Under the pieces are notes generated by a model, which saw only the letters and a program-made list of their open reading frames with translations, did no database searches and was not told the DNA's origin. A stretch of 64,000 nt of DNA, from NCBI GenBank assembly GCA_002238825.1, contig MPNC01000002.1, positions 239,180-303,179 on the forward strand. Reading direction: 5' to 3'. Source of the stretch: SAR202 cluster bacterium bin87 (GTDB lineage: Bacteria; Chloroflexota; Dehalococcoidia; Lucifugimonadales; UBA3495). Made by a program: the position numbers and the translations under genes. Every line of letters begins with the position of its first letter. Position 1 is the stretch's first letter. Positions 51,328 through 60,077 of the stretch are shown one piece after another.

Positions 51328-52440
51328 TCACCGGCAGGCGGCCCGTACCGCCCGGGAGATGGCCGAGAGACGGGGGTTGTTGGTAGCGCTGGCGCGGAAC
51401 CCGTTGGTGATGTATGCCATCGCCAGTCGCAGGCCGGGATCCGCCCACCCCACGGAAGTGCCGGCGCCGCCGTGTCCAAAGGTGCCCAGACCGTCACCGG
51501 CGTTGGTACTGGCGCCCATCCGGCTGTCGTCCAAAACCAGCCCCAGCGAGCGGCGCATACGCATGCCCAATGAGAAGTCGTTGGCTTCAGACTGCAGGTG
51601 GGTGACCTCAGCCACCGTTTCGGGCTTGAGGATGCGGACGCCGTCCAGCTCGCCCCCGTTGCCCATCATGGCGTAAAACCGCGCGAGGTCGCGAGCAGTG
51701 AAGATGCCGCCGCCGGCGGGGTGTACCGCCTGGTGCACCTCCGGCCGGTTGTATGGGCGTATCATGCCCGGGCGGTCGCAGTCTTCCATGGCATGGATGC
51801 GGGAAACCCGGGGCTCGAGTTCCGGCGGCAATCCCACGTAGCCATCGTGCAAACCCAGCGGATCCAGGATCTCTTCCCGCAGAAAAACGCCGATATGTCG
51901 TCCGTCGATCCGGCGGACCAACTCGCCAATCACCCAACCGAAATTGCGCGGGTGGTAGGCCATGATCTGCCCGGCGGGATAGTCGGGGATGATGTCCTCC
52001 ATGCACTCGACCACGTAGTCCCAGTCCTGCCACCGGTCCCACGACAGCTCGGGCGGCGTTTCGGGGAACCCGCCCCGGTGGGTCAGGACGTGGCGAATGG
52101 TGACGCCGTCCTTGCCGTGCTTGGCAAATTCGGGCCAGTGCTTAACCACGGCATCGTCCCAATCCAGTTGTCCGCGCTCCCAGAGGACGTGCAGGCATGC
52201 CGCCGCCAGCGGCTTGGTCGAAGAGTAGAGGATGAACATCGTGTCCGCCGCAACCGGAGTGCCGCCGGCGTCGTCGGCCAACCCGCCCCACAGGTCCACC
52301 GCCAGGCGCCCGTGCCGGTAGACGGCCAAGCCGGCCCCCGGGTGCAAACCCTGGGCGATTTGATGACGGAACAGGTTTTCCAAGTCCTGCACCGCCGCCG
52401 GGTCCATTCCTACTTCTTCCAGAACTGTGGTGGTGGTCAT
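51328..52440 (-). CDS. Serine hydrolase, beta-lactamase class C/EstB family
   Basis: A 370-residue protein. 'FILYSSTKPLAAACLHVLW' has the S-x-x-K site, 'YHPRNFGWVIGELVRR' the Y-x-N, 'GTFGHGGAGTSVGWADP' the H-G-G that replaces the K-T-G motif in this branch. The length, and 'RHVLTHRGGFPE' and 'GLHDGYVGLP', agree with the esterase-type relatives. No signal peptide, so cytosolic esterase or peptidase rather than antibiotic resistance. AGAGGA precedes the ATG. Confidence 0.92.
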   Translation of the reverse strand: MTTTTVLEEVGMDPAAVQDLENLFRHQIAQGLHPGAGLAVYRHGRLAVDLWGGLADDAGGTPVAADTMFILYSSTKPLAAACLHVLWERGQLDWDDAVVKHWPEFAKHGKDGVTIRHVLTHRGGFPETPPELSWDRWQDWDYVVECMEDIIPDYPAGQIMAYHPRNFGWVIGELVRRIDGRHIGVFLREEILDPLGLHDGYVGLPPELEPRVSRIHAMEDCDRPGMIRPYNRPEVHQAVHPAGGGIFTARDLARFYAMMGNGGELDGVRILKPETVAEVTHLQSEANDFSLGMRMRRSLGLVLDDSRMGASTNAGDGLGTFGHGGAGTSVGWADPGLRLAMAYITNGFRASATNNPRLSAISRAVRAACR

Positions 52441-52496
52441 CAAAAATCCTCTGTAGTCGCGGTTGGAGCGGGGTGGTCCCGAGTAGAACCGAAGAA

Positions 52497-52934
52497 TCAG
52501 CCGGCGAAAACGGTGTTCAGGCTCGCTGAAAGGTCAAAAAAGTGCTGCAGGCTCTGGTTGTACCGGAAGAACATATCCGCCCGGAGCTGGTCACCCGTGG
52601 CGTTGGTGGAAATCTCATTCAGCATATCCAGGCTGACCAGCGTCTGACCGGATCCAGCGCCGCCGTTGGCTTTGATATCCTCCAGCATGGTCTTCCAGGC
52701 GTCCCAATCCATTTCAATGAAGAAGTCCACGTTGATCAGGTCGTACTCGTTCCCGGCCCGCACCGCGCTGCATTCGAAGGCTTCAAAGGTGACCACGAAC
52801 ACCTCATCGCCTATCTTGATGCCCATGGAGGCGTCGACGGTGCCGATCTGGCGATAGGCGGGGTCCTCGTTTACCAACCGTCGCAGTTCCTCAAACCAGG
52901 CGAGCGACGGGAATACTATCGGTTCAGCAGTCAT
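52497..52934 (-). CDS. SCP2-like sterol/lipid-binding domain protein
   Basis: A 145-residue protein. 'FEELRRLVNEDPAYRQIGTV' and 'ASMGIKIGDEVFVVTFEAFE' read as an SCP2-type opening, 'FFIEMDWDAWKTMLEDI' and a helical end 'MFFRYNQSLQHFF' fit the fold's amphipathic end helices. SCP2 domains bind hydrophobic molecules. The family call is from pattern only. Gap of 56 bp to the serine hydrolase gene on the same strand. Confidence 0.6.
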   Translation of the reverse strand: MTAEPIVFPSLAWFEELRRLVNEDPAYRQIGTVDASMGIKIGDEVFVVTFEAFECSAVRAGNEYDLINVDFFIEMDWDAWKTMLEDIKANGGAGSGQTLVSLDMLNEISTNATGDQLRADMFFRYNQSLQHFFDLSASLNTVFAG

Positions 52935-52995
52935 TCAGACGTTGCCTCCGGGAGAGGGGCACACCGGTCACGGAAATGCGAAACCGGCGATCAAT

Positions 52996-53304
52996 CTATT
53001 CGCGGAAGTACGGGTCTCCCGTCTTTTCTGCGGATGAAAACGGGGCCATTTTGCGCAGGTAGTGGTCCGGCTCAGTTGTCGACGGCGCTTTACCCAGTGC
53101 ATCGTCAACCATTTTATAGTACCGGGGGTCGAGGTCCCGGTAGGTATCGGCTTCAGTCCTACCGCGCGAGAAGGAAGACATGATGCGTTCCATCCCGTAG
53201 TCTCCACAGTGTTCACAGTTGACGTCGGTCGCCGCCGAGGCCACCTTGAAAAAGATACTGCTCACCTGGGCGCAGGACTGGCAGCGATACTCATAGATCG
53301 GCAT
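52996..53304 (-). CDS. FmdB family zinc-ribbon protein
   Basis: A 102-residue protein with 'MPIYEYRCQSC' (C8, C11) and 'VNCEHCGDYGMERI' (C30, C33), the FmdB/CxxC zinc ribbon. The tail is polar, with 'GDPYFRE' at the end. Such proteins are thought to be regulators or assembly factors, but this is not established. It lies upstream of the SCP2-like gene on the same strand. Confidence 0.88.
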   Translation of the reverse strand: MPIYEYRCQSCAQVSSIFFKVASAATDVNCEHCGDYGMERIMSSFSRGRTEADTYRDLDPRYYKMVDDALGKAPSTTEPDHYLRKMAPFSSAEKTGDPYFRE

Positions 53305-53422
53305 GTGTGGACCACCTCAAGGGCAGCGGGCAGAGTCGCCCGGCGGCGGGCAAACCCATGATCCCAACGAAATCCCGCAAGCGATGGTATAGGAACGTGC
53401 CGGCGGTGTCAAAACGGCGAAG

Positions 53423-53866
53423 TTAGGGGGCATTCCCGTCGAACCCGGCGCTGTGGCGCTTGATATCGATAACGGGCGAGCCGTCCTGCGCGTCGAGGCC
53501 CACTACCGTGATGATCGCTCCTCCGCCCTCGTCAACTTCGCTGATATCCTGGATCTGGGCAATGGTGGCGGCGATGAAGTTCGGGCGGTACTGGCTCCTG
53601 GTGCTGAAAACGCCCCGAATCGGGTTCGCCGGGTTATGACCGGGATGCAGGCGCAACTCATAGCCAGTCGCGGCCGCCCGGTGCAGCACGAACAGCGTCA
53701 AGATTTGATCACCCGTCTCGAGGCCCAGCAACCCATCAGCGAATTCCGGCAGCACCACGATCTCGGATAGGTGCTCACGCATCTCGCTGGAGGGTGCGTA
53801 GGTGGTGAACCGGCTGCGCACGAACCCTATCGGCGTGACCTCGAAAACGCTGGCGTCAGATCCCAT
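53423..53866 (-). CDS. TrmO/TsaA (YaeB) family protein, divergent
   Basis: A 147-residue protein of the TrmO (tRNA t6A37 methyltransferase) fold: 'VTPIGFVRSRF' opens it, 'IVVLPEFADGLLGLETGDQI' matches the core, and 'IRGVFSTRSQYRPNFIAATIA' is the signature region. In characterised TrmO the block is RGVFATRSPxRPNPIG; here 'PN-F-I-A' replaces PNPIG. It uses SAM if active. Role by family: methylation of threonylcarbamoyl-adenosine in tRNA. The gene ends 19 bases after the alpha/beta hydrolase gene (same strand). Confidence 0.8.
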   Translation of the reverse strand: MGSDASVFEVTPIGFVRSRFTTYAPSSEMREHLSEIVVLPEFADGLLGLETGDQILTLFVLHRAAATGYELRLHPGHNPANPIRGVFSTRSQYRPNFIAATIAQIQDISEVDEGGGAIITVVGLDAQDGSPVIDIKRHSAGFDGNAP

Positions 53867-53885
53867 GGAAAGCGGCGGAGATGCG

Positions 53886-54770
53886 TCAGTTGGCCGCAGC
53901 GGCCGCGGCGCCGACCTCGGCAGACAGCGATGCCAACCAGTTGACGACCGCCTCGCCGGCCGCCGGCATCATGTTGGTCAGGGAATGGTTCCCACCCTCC
54001 AGCACCAGGTACTCGGCCCGGGGGCTGTTCACGGCGGCGGTCACCATGTCCTGAGGGACGTCCAGCAGCCGGGTGTGCGTCTCCTGCGAACCCGATAGCA
54101 CGAAGAGCGGCGCCCTGATCTTCGGGGCGTGCATCACCACGTTGTAGCGTTCCGCCGGTCCATGCTTGTCGATGTATGCCATGGCTGAGAACATTTCCTT
54201 GATCGGAAAGTCCACGGAGAACAGGTCCAATGCCCGCCCATCTGCCTCCATGCGATCCGCGGTCTCCAGGTTGGCGCGAAATTCATCGGCGTCCGGGGAC
54301 TCCAGGTAGTAGGAGCAGGACAGCCGAACCGGCGATATGGGCACCACCGCGGCCACGCGCGGATCATTCTCCACCGCCCCGTAATATGTAACCTTAACTG
54401 CGCCCATGCTCTGGCCCAGAATGGCGATCCGCCGGTATCCCTGCGCCTCCAGGTAATCGAGACCAGCCCGGAGGTCCTGCCGCCCGTTGTCCAGGATCTC
54501 GTAGGCATTGCCCTCGGCCACGCCGGTTTGACGGTCCACCCAAACGGTGTCGTGTCCCCGGGTGTTCAGGGCCAACGTAGCGTACCCCGCGTTCCGCAGG
54601 TCGTTGGCCATGTTGGCCGTCGCCGGGGTGTAGAAGTTGCGGCCCGACCCATGAATTACCATGGCGGCGTCAATGGGCCCGGCAGGAACCGCGCCAGGCT
54701 CCGGGACGAAAAACGCTCCATCCAACTCCATGCCGTCCGCGGCAGTGATCCGGATCAGGTCAACCAGCAT
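53886..54770 (-). CDS. Alpha/beta hydrolase (DUF1749/esterase-like)
   Basis: A 294-residue hydrolase with nucleophile motif 'ILGQSMGAVKVTYY' (G-x-S-x-G), oxyanion region 'MVIHGSGRNFYTP', an Asp candidate in 'PLFVLSGSQETHTR' and a catalytic His in 'LVLEGGNHSLTNMM'. No signal peptide. Substrate unknown. It follows the hairpin at the end of the oxidase operon, so it likely has its own promoter between 54771 and 54881. Confidence 0.85.
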   Translation of the reverse strand: MLVDLIRITAADGMELDGAFFVPEPGAVPAGPIDAAMVIHGSGRNFYTPATANMANDLRNAGYATLALNTRGHDTVWVDRQTGVAEGNAYEILDNGRQDLRAGLDYLEAQGYRRIAILGQSMGAVKVTYYGAVENDPRVAAVVPISPVRLSCSYYLESPDADEFRANLETADRMEADGRALDLFSVDFPIKEMFSAMAYIDKHGPAERYNVVMHAPKIRAPLFVLSGSQETHTRLLDVPQDMVTAAVNSPRAEYLVLEGGNHSLTNMMPAAGEAVVNWLASLSAEVGAAAAAAN

Positions 54771-54881
54771 GTCAGTTTCCTCCTGGATGTGCCGGCCGGT
54801 TCAGGACGGCGTTGTCCAATACTGCGCACAGTTTACACGTAATCGGAGCACGGTTCATCCCAGCCACTCGACGGCAAAGAG

Positions 54882-54906
54882 AAGGGCAGCCGCTATGGCT
54901 GCCCTT
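54882..54906 (-). terminator. Hairpin terminator of the oxidase operon
   Basis: On the minus strand a perfect 10-bp stem AAGGGCAGCC/GGCTGCCCTT with a 5-nt loop is followed by CTCTTT, 24 bases after the stop at 54931. Confidence 0.75.
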
Positions 54907-54930
54907 ATCAAATCCACTTGCCGCCTGGCG

Positions 54931-55806
54931 TTACCTCAGCTGCAACAGGAACTCGACCAATGCCTCCACGTCCTCGTCGGACAGCACGATGCCAGCCATG
55001 GTGGCGCTCATCAAACCTTCCTGATAGTCCTGGGAAAGCCCGTCGGCAGACCCCGCAGTGTACGCATCGGGCTCCAATATGGACTCGCGTATGTACTCTT
55101 CCGCCGAGTAACCTGAAATGCGGTTCCCCGCGACCGATGCTATCCCGTCGAGCGGTGGTCCCAGCACGCCCTGGGCTACCCCCTGGATCGTGTGGCACGA
55201 CGCGCACGCTGCAGTGCCGACGAACAACGTCTGCCCCGGGGATGCGCCCGCCGCGGCGCCGCCTGCCGGTGCGGCTGGGGCCAGGTCAGCGGGATTCGCC
55301 GGTGGAGGCAATTCGTCGGGCAACGGGCGCTCTATCACCGCATGCGCATCTTCTACATGATGCTCGAAGGGTTCTATTCGAGGCTCTGAGAAAGCGCGCG
55401 GCGTTGGCCGGAACACGCCGAACAACAGCACCAGGGATAGAGCCACTATCAGTCCCAGGACAAGACCGGCGACAAATATCTGCCAAAGCAGCGGATTCTC
55501 GAACTTCAGGTGCATGAAGAATGCGACCACGCAGAAGAACTTGATCACCGACAGGATTACCAATGGGGCTATGACGACGCCGCTACCCTGCAATCCCTCA
55601 GGGACAATGATCAGGAATTCGACAAGCGTGATGATGCCCAGGAAAATCGCCAGCAGGCTGTACTGTTTCAGCCCACCATGCACGCCCTCCGGCACGCGTC
55701 CGAAGAAAAACTGCGATATGCCGGCATCTTCATGGGCCGCGTGTTCATCGTGAGCCGCGTGCTCCTGCTGGGCCAAGACAGCCTCCTGACCGGGGTTGGT
55801 GCTCAT
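54931..55806 (-). CDS. Cytochrome oxidase subunit IV fused to cytochrome c
   Basis: A 291-residue fusion. Residues about 1-40 are His/Ala-rich; three transmembrane segments follow (about 48-70, 80-98, 108-130) with 'FFCVVAFFMHLKFENPLLW', the prokaryotic subunit IV (COX4_pro) block. After a Pro/Ala linker (about 155-190) comes a cytochrome c domain with haem site 'ACASCHTIQGVAQG' and Met ligand near 'LMSATMAGIVLS'. Fusion to cytochrome c is unusual. It is the last gene of the operon, 22 bases after coxC. Confidence 0.88.
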   Translation of the reverse strand: MSTNPGQEAVLAQQEHAAHDEHAAHEDAGISQFFFGRVPEGVHGGLKQYSLLAIFLGIITLVEFLIIVPEGLQGSGVVIAPLVILSVIKFFCVVAFFMHLKFENPLLWQIFVAGLVLGLIVALSLVLLFGVFRPTPRAFSEPRIEPFEHHVEDAHAVIERPLPDELPPPANPADLAPAAPAGGAAAGASPGQTLFVGTAACASCHTIQGVAQGVLGPPLDGIASVAGNRISGYSAEEYIRESILEPDAYTAGSADGLSQDYQEGLMSATMAGIVLSDEDVEALVEFLLQLR

Positions 55807-55828
55807 CTGGTGGTTGCCTCCTCGAAAC

Positions 55829-56518
55829 CTAACTGATCAGTCCGGTGACCCAGTTCCATCCCTGCACCGCGGCGTGGCCCGCTTCCGGAGGCCCGTCAAA
55901 TCCGCCGATCAGGTAGAGCAGCGTGAAAATCACGATCCAGACGATGTCGACGAAGTGCCAGTACAGGCCGGCGATGTCCACGTCCAGATCCGAGGGCCGC
56001 CCGGCCGGGTTGCGCGCCGCCATGATGGCCAGGCACGCCAGCCAGAACAGACCCAGGGTAACGTGGGCGCCGTGGAACCCGGTCAGCGTGAAGAATGTGC
56101 TGCTGAACAGGTTCGTTTCGTAGCGCAGTCCTTCCACCCTGAAGAGGTTGAATTCGTAGACCTGGAACCCGATGAACGTGCCGCCCAGAATAATTGTCAG
56201 CACCAGCCACTGGATCAGGCGTTTCTGGTTCCCGCTGCGCGCCGCGGCAACGCCCATCACCATGGTGAACGAACTCATCAGGAGCACGAAGGTGCTGACA
56301 GTGGTGATCGGGACGTCGATGATGTCCCTGGGGTACGGGCCGACGATGCTCTGGCCCCGGTACACCATGTAGGTGGCGATCAGCGAGCCGAAGAAGAGGC
56401 AGTCCGAACCGAGAAACACCCACATGAGGAGTTTCCGGTGATTTATGCCGGTTGTGGTCTCTTCCTCGTGCGCCGGCGGATGCGCCGGCGGAGCGTGGGT
56501 GGTGTCTGCGTGAGCCAA
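55829..56518 (-). CDS. ctaE: Cytochrome c oxidase subunit III
   Basis: A 229-residue protein with five transmembrane segments after a polar, His-rich N-terminus. 'WVFLGSDCLFFGSLIATYMV', 'LTGFHGAHVTLGLFW' and 'GLYWHFVDIVWIVIF' are subunit III signatures; the short five-helix form is usual for caa3 enzymes. It binds subunit I of the oxidase in the membrane. Gap of 54 bp to coxA and 22 bp to the subunit IV gene. Confidence 0.96.
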   Translation of the reverse strand: MAHADTTHAPPAHPPAHEEETTTGINHRKLLMWVFLGSDCLFFGSLIATYMVYRGQSIVGPYPRDIIDVPITTVSTFVLLMSSFTMVMGVAAARSGNQKRLIQWLVLTIILGGTFIGFQVYEFNLFRVEGLRYETNLFSSTFFTLTGFHGAHVTLGLFWLACLAIMAARNPAGRPSDLDVDIAGLYWHFVDIVWIVIFTLLYLIGGFDGPPEAGHAAVQGWNWVTGLIS

Positions 56519-56572
56519 CGCGCTACTCCTGCCTGGTATTGATCTGAGTAAGCCGGATGCGTTTGGAGACGC

Positions 56573-58447
56573 CTAGTGGTGGCCGCCGGCCGCTTCGTGG
56601 TGTTCTTCCGCGGGGGGTTCCAGGGACCATCCGATGACGCCAAGGATCGTGATGATGCCGCCAACGAAGCTGATCGGGAACCGGATGTAGTCCCAACCCA
56701 CGTCGATCAGCAGACCGCCCGCAATCCACACCACACCAAAGGATGTGATCAGAGGCCAATAGGACGGGCTTGGCAAGTGGATGGTGGTGGGATCAACATG
56801 CGGTTCGGCCGGCACGGTCTCGCCGCGGGCCGCAGCCTCACGCTTGGTGATCCAGTAGGCGTCCTGGCCACGCACCACCGGCACCTCCGCGAAGTTGTAC
56901 ACCGGCGGCGGTGACGAGATGCTCCACTCCAGGGTAGGAGCGTCCCACGGATCGTGGCCGGCTTCTTCGCCCTTCTTGATGCTGCGGAAGAAGTTGTGGA
57001 TAAAGATCAGCAGCGAAATCACGATGACAAAGTAGCCGATGGTCGCCAGCAGGTTCATCCCTTCCCAGCCGAAGCCCTCGGCATAGGTGTAGATGCGGCG
57101 CGGCATCCCGTTCAGCCCGGCATAGTGCATGGGGAAGAAGGTCAGGTTCATGCCGATGAACATCAGCCAGAAGTGGATCTTGCCCAGCAGTTCGTTGTAC
57201 ATCTTGCCGGTAATCTTCGGGTACCAGTAGTAGATGCCTGCGAAGATGCCGAAAATAGCGCCACCGAACAGCACGTAGTGGATGTGGGCAACGATGTAGT
57301 AGGTGTCCTGCTGTTGGAAGTCCGACGGGGAAACGGCATGGGACACGCCCGACAGCCCACCCACGATGAACAGCGACACGAACCCAATCGCCATCAGCAT
57401 GGGCGTCCTCAGGTCGATGGAGCCCTTCCACATTGTGCCGATCCAGTTGAATATCTTCACGCCCGTGGGCACCGCGATCAGCATCGTGGTGATGGTGAAC
57501 ACCGAGTTGGCGATCGGCCCCAGTCCGACGGTAAACATGTGGTGGCTCCACACCGCCCAACTCATGATGGCGATGACAATGCCGGAGAACACGATCACAG
57601 GGTAGCCGAACAACGGCTTGCGGCTGAAGGTCGGAATGATTTCGGAGACTACGCCCATGGCCGGCAGGATGAGGATGTACACCTCGGGATGGCCGAACAG
57701 CCAGAACAGGTGCTGCCAGAGGATCGGGTCGCCGCCGGCGGCGGTATTGAAGAAGTTGGCGCCAAACTGCCGATCAGCGGTCAACTCGATCAGTGCCACG
57801 GTGATGATGGGGAAGGCAAGGACCAGCAGAATGCTGGTCACCAGCGTCATCCACACGAACACGGGCATGCGCATCAGGGACATCCCCGGCGCCCGCATGT
57901 TGATGATTGTCACCACGAAGTTGAAGCCGGCAGCCAACGACGCCACGCCGAGCACCTGCAGGCTCAATGCCCAGAAGTCCAGTCCCTTGCCGACGCTAAA
58001 GGGCGCAGCGGTCAGGTTGGCGTAGGAGAACCAGCCGGCGTCGGGGACCTGTCCGATCAGGAAGCCGGCGTGCATCAGCAGTGCCCCGAACAGGAAAGTC
58101 CAGTAGGAGAAGGCGTTCAGACGAGGGAAAGCCACGTCACGGGCGCCAATCATCAACGGTATCAGGAAATTGAAGAACGTCGCACCGAACGGCATGATCA
58201 CCATGAAGATCATGGTGGTGCCGTGCATGGTGAACATGGCGTTGAACCAGTCCGCCGATACCAGCGAATTGTCGGACGTGATCAACTGCAAACGCATGAT
58301 GCCGGCTTCGATCCCGCCCACTATGAAGAAGAAGAACGCGGAAATGCCGTACAGCGCGCCTATTCGTTTGTGGTCGACGGTGGTTAGCCAACTCCACAAG
58401 CCGGTATAGGTGCTGGGGCGAGGTATGACGCCGGTTATGGTTACCAT
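56573..58447 (-). CDS. ctaD: Cytochrome c oxidase subunit I
   Basis: A 624-residue protein with the haem-copper core. 'MHGTTMIFMVIMPF' holds the low-spin haem His, 'FWLFGHPEVYILILPAMG' the Cu(B) His and cross-linked Tyr with the conserved Glu, 'AVWSHHMFTVG' two Cu(B) His, 'IVAHIHYVLFGG' the haem a3 His pair. This is an A-type oxidase. A C-terminal extension with two more hydrophobic segments ('WPLITSFGVVWIAGGLLI') and a His-rich end is seen in caa3 enzymes. It reduces O2 and pumps protons. Confidence 0.98.
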   Translation of the reverse strand: MVTITGVIPRPSTYTGLWSWLTTVDHKRIGALYGISAFFFFIVGGIEAGIMRLQLITSDNSLVSADWFNAMFTMHGTTMIFMVIMPFGATFFNFLIPLMIGARDVAFPRLNAFSYWTFLFGALLMHAGFLIGQVPDAGWFSYANLTAAPFSVGKGLDFWALSLQVLGVASLAAGFNFVVTIINMRAPGMSLMRMPVFVWMTLVTSILLVLAFPIITVALIELTADRQFGANFFNTAAGGDPILWQHLFWLFGHPEVYILILPAMGVVSEIIPTFSRKPLFGYPVIVFSGIVIAIMSWAVWSHHMFTVGLGPIANSVFTITTMLIAVPTGVKIFNWIGTMWKGSIDLRTPMLMAIGFVSLFIVGGLSGVSHAVSPSDFQQQDTYYIVAHIHYVLFGGAIFGIFAGIYYWYPKITGKMYNELLGKIHFWLMFIGMNLTFFPMHYAGLNGMPRRIYTYAEGFGWEGMNLLATIGYFVIVISLLIFIHNFFRSIKKGEEAGHDPWDAPTLEWSISSPPPVYNFAEVPVVRGQDAYWITKREAAARGETVPAEPHVDPTTIHLPSPSYWPLITSFGVVWIAGGLLIDVGWDYIRFPISFVGGIITILGVIGWSLEPPAEEHHEAAGGHH

Positions 58448-58549
58448 GGCTCAGTTCCTCCGCTTCGGCTCGGTCAACAACTGCTTGGTCGATGCGTTAG
58501 CGGCGATGGATTGCGGTCTACAGGGATATGATAGCGCGGATTCGGCGGG

Positions 58550-59941
58550 CTACAACTCGGGGCGGCAGATGTCTGCGTCTATCTGCGATCCCTGAGCCAA
58601 GAGATACGCGGCCAGGTCTCCCAGCTGTGCTTCCGTAAGGTTGGCCCGATGGTCGGTGCGGGTCTGGTAAATTGCAGCCAATTCCGACATGCGATTTCCG
58701 GGCTTGATGCTGTCCGGGTTGCGAACCCAATCTCGTAGGTTCTCCAGGTTGAGCTCAACCAAACCCGCGCCCAACGTTTTGCGACAGCTCAGATCGGTCA
58801 GGTTCGGCGCGGCAAATGCCGTCGGAGGCTCGTTGCCGGTGCGGACATCTTCGAGCCGTTCCTCGGGGCGCTTGGCGAGCCACTGGGTGTACTCAATGAA
58901 TGTTTGCATCCGGGCGTGCTGCACACCCTCACCGGTATCCGGATTCACCGTATCAGACGCTCCGACGGTGTGACAGGTCACGCACTGCCCGTCGCCCAGG
59001 AACACCAACTGCCCCCGGGTCTCCTGTGCAGTCAGTTGCGCGGGCTCCGCGAAACCGGCAACCCAAGCTTTGTACTCCGCATCTTCCATGACGTGGACGC
59101 GGAACTTCATCTGGGCGTGGGCGGTGCCGCAGAACTCGGCGCATTGACCGTAGTACATTCCGGTTTCTTCGGCCAGGAACCACATCGAATTGGTCTTGGT
59201 CGGAACGACGTCCTGCTTGCCGGCGAGTTTGGGGATCCAGAAGCTGTGGATCACATCGTCGCTCTTGAGGTCCATGATTATGGGCGTGTTTACAGGAACG
59301 CGCATCTCGTTGGCCGTGGTGACCAGCTTGGTCGCCTCGTCTCCGGGAAGCGGGTCCTCATAGCGGAACTCCCACCACCATTGGTGGCCCACCGCCTCCA
59401 CGCGCACGGGCTCTTTTCCCTCGGCCCGCGCCAGCGCGATCGCCTCGCCCGGCTCGAGCTTGAACAGCACTATCACCGACCAGACGCCCAATCCGAGGAT
59501 GAGAATGGTCGGCACGATGGTCCAGGCGATCTCCAGCGGGGTGTGGCCGTGGGTCTGCGGAGGCAGCGGGTCGCCCGGCTTGCGCCGGAAACGGATGGCG
59601 GCGTAGAGCAGCGCCCCTTCGACCAGGACGAAAACGATCACCATGGTCCACAGCAGCACGTTGAAAAGCAGCAACTGCTCGCGGGCGACCGGCCCACCGA
59701 CACCGTCCAGGGTCCATGGCGTGGAGCTCAGAATGGACTGGTGCGCCTCGGCGTCACAGCCCAGGGCAGCAAGTATGAGGACGCCGCCCAGCAGGGCCAG
59801 CGTTACCAGAGAACGCCGTCCCAAACGGCGGGATGAAGTATCGGAAACAGGGCTCACTGGAATATCACTTACTGCTCTGGGCGCGGGTACGGCGCGGCGC
59901 TGGTTCGGTGACTCTTCCTCTGCAAAGGGCAACTGCCCCAT
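58550..59941 (-). CDS. ctaC: Cytochrome c oxidase subunit II with cytochrome c domain
   Basis: A 463-residue protein. A hydrophobic segment ending 'LILAALGC' looks like a lipoprotein site; two membrane helices follow. The Cu(A) domain has 'HQWWWEFRY', 'DVIHSFWIPKLAGK' and 'CAEFCGTAHAQMKF' (C-x3-C-x3-H-x2-M). The C-terminal domain is cytochrome c with 'QCVTCHTVG' and a Met ligand likely in 'KPGNRMSEL'. So it takes electrons directly into Cu(A), as in caa3 oxidases. ATG at 59941 is used; a GTG 12 codons upstream is possible. 102 bp before coxA. Confidence 0.95.
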   Translation of the reverse strand: MGQLPFAEEESPNQRRAVPAPRAVSDIPVSPVSDTSSRRLGRRSLVTLALLGGVLILAALGCDAEAHQSILSSTPWTLDGVGGPVAREQLLLFNVLLWTMVIVFVLVEGALLYAAIRFRRKPGDPLPPQTHGHTPLEIAWTIVPTILILGLGVWSVIVLFKLEPGEAIALARAEGKEPVRVEAVGHQWWWEFRYEDPLPGDEATKLVTTANEMRVPVNTPIIMDLKSDDVIHSFWIPKLAGKQDVVPTKTNSMWFLAEETGMYYGQCAEFCGTAHAQMKFRVHVMEDAEYKAWVAGFAEPAQLTAQETRGQLVFLGDGQCVTCHTVGASDTVNPDTGEGVQHARMQTFIEYTQWLAKRPEERLEDVRTGNEPPTAFAAPNLTDLSCRKTLGAGLVELNLENLRDWVRNPDSIKPGNRMSELAAIYQTRTDHRANLTEAQLGDLAAYLLAQGSQIDADICRPEL

Positions 59942-60077
59942 CGTGAACCCCCGGATACTGCGGCAGCGGCCAGCCACAGTATGTGCAAAATTTCACTAGC
60001 GGCGGTTACCATAGCATACGCGTTTATGGCTGTCAATTTGAACCGCTGGTCCCGGACGGAGCCGCGATGGAACCCCG

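Noticed and set aside
56954-58387. A 477-codon plus-strand frame
   Set aside because: Antisense to oxidase subunit I; very rich in His, Asp, Glu and Gln as expected from the complement of a membrane protein gene.
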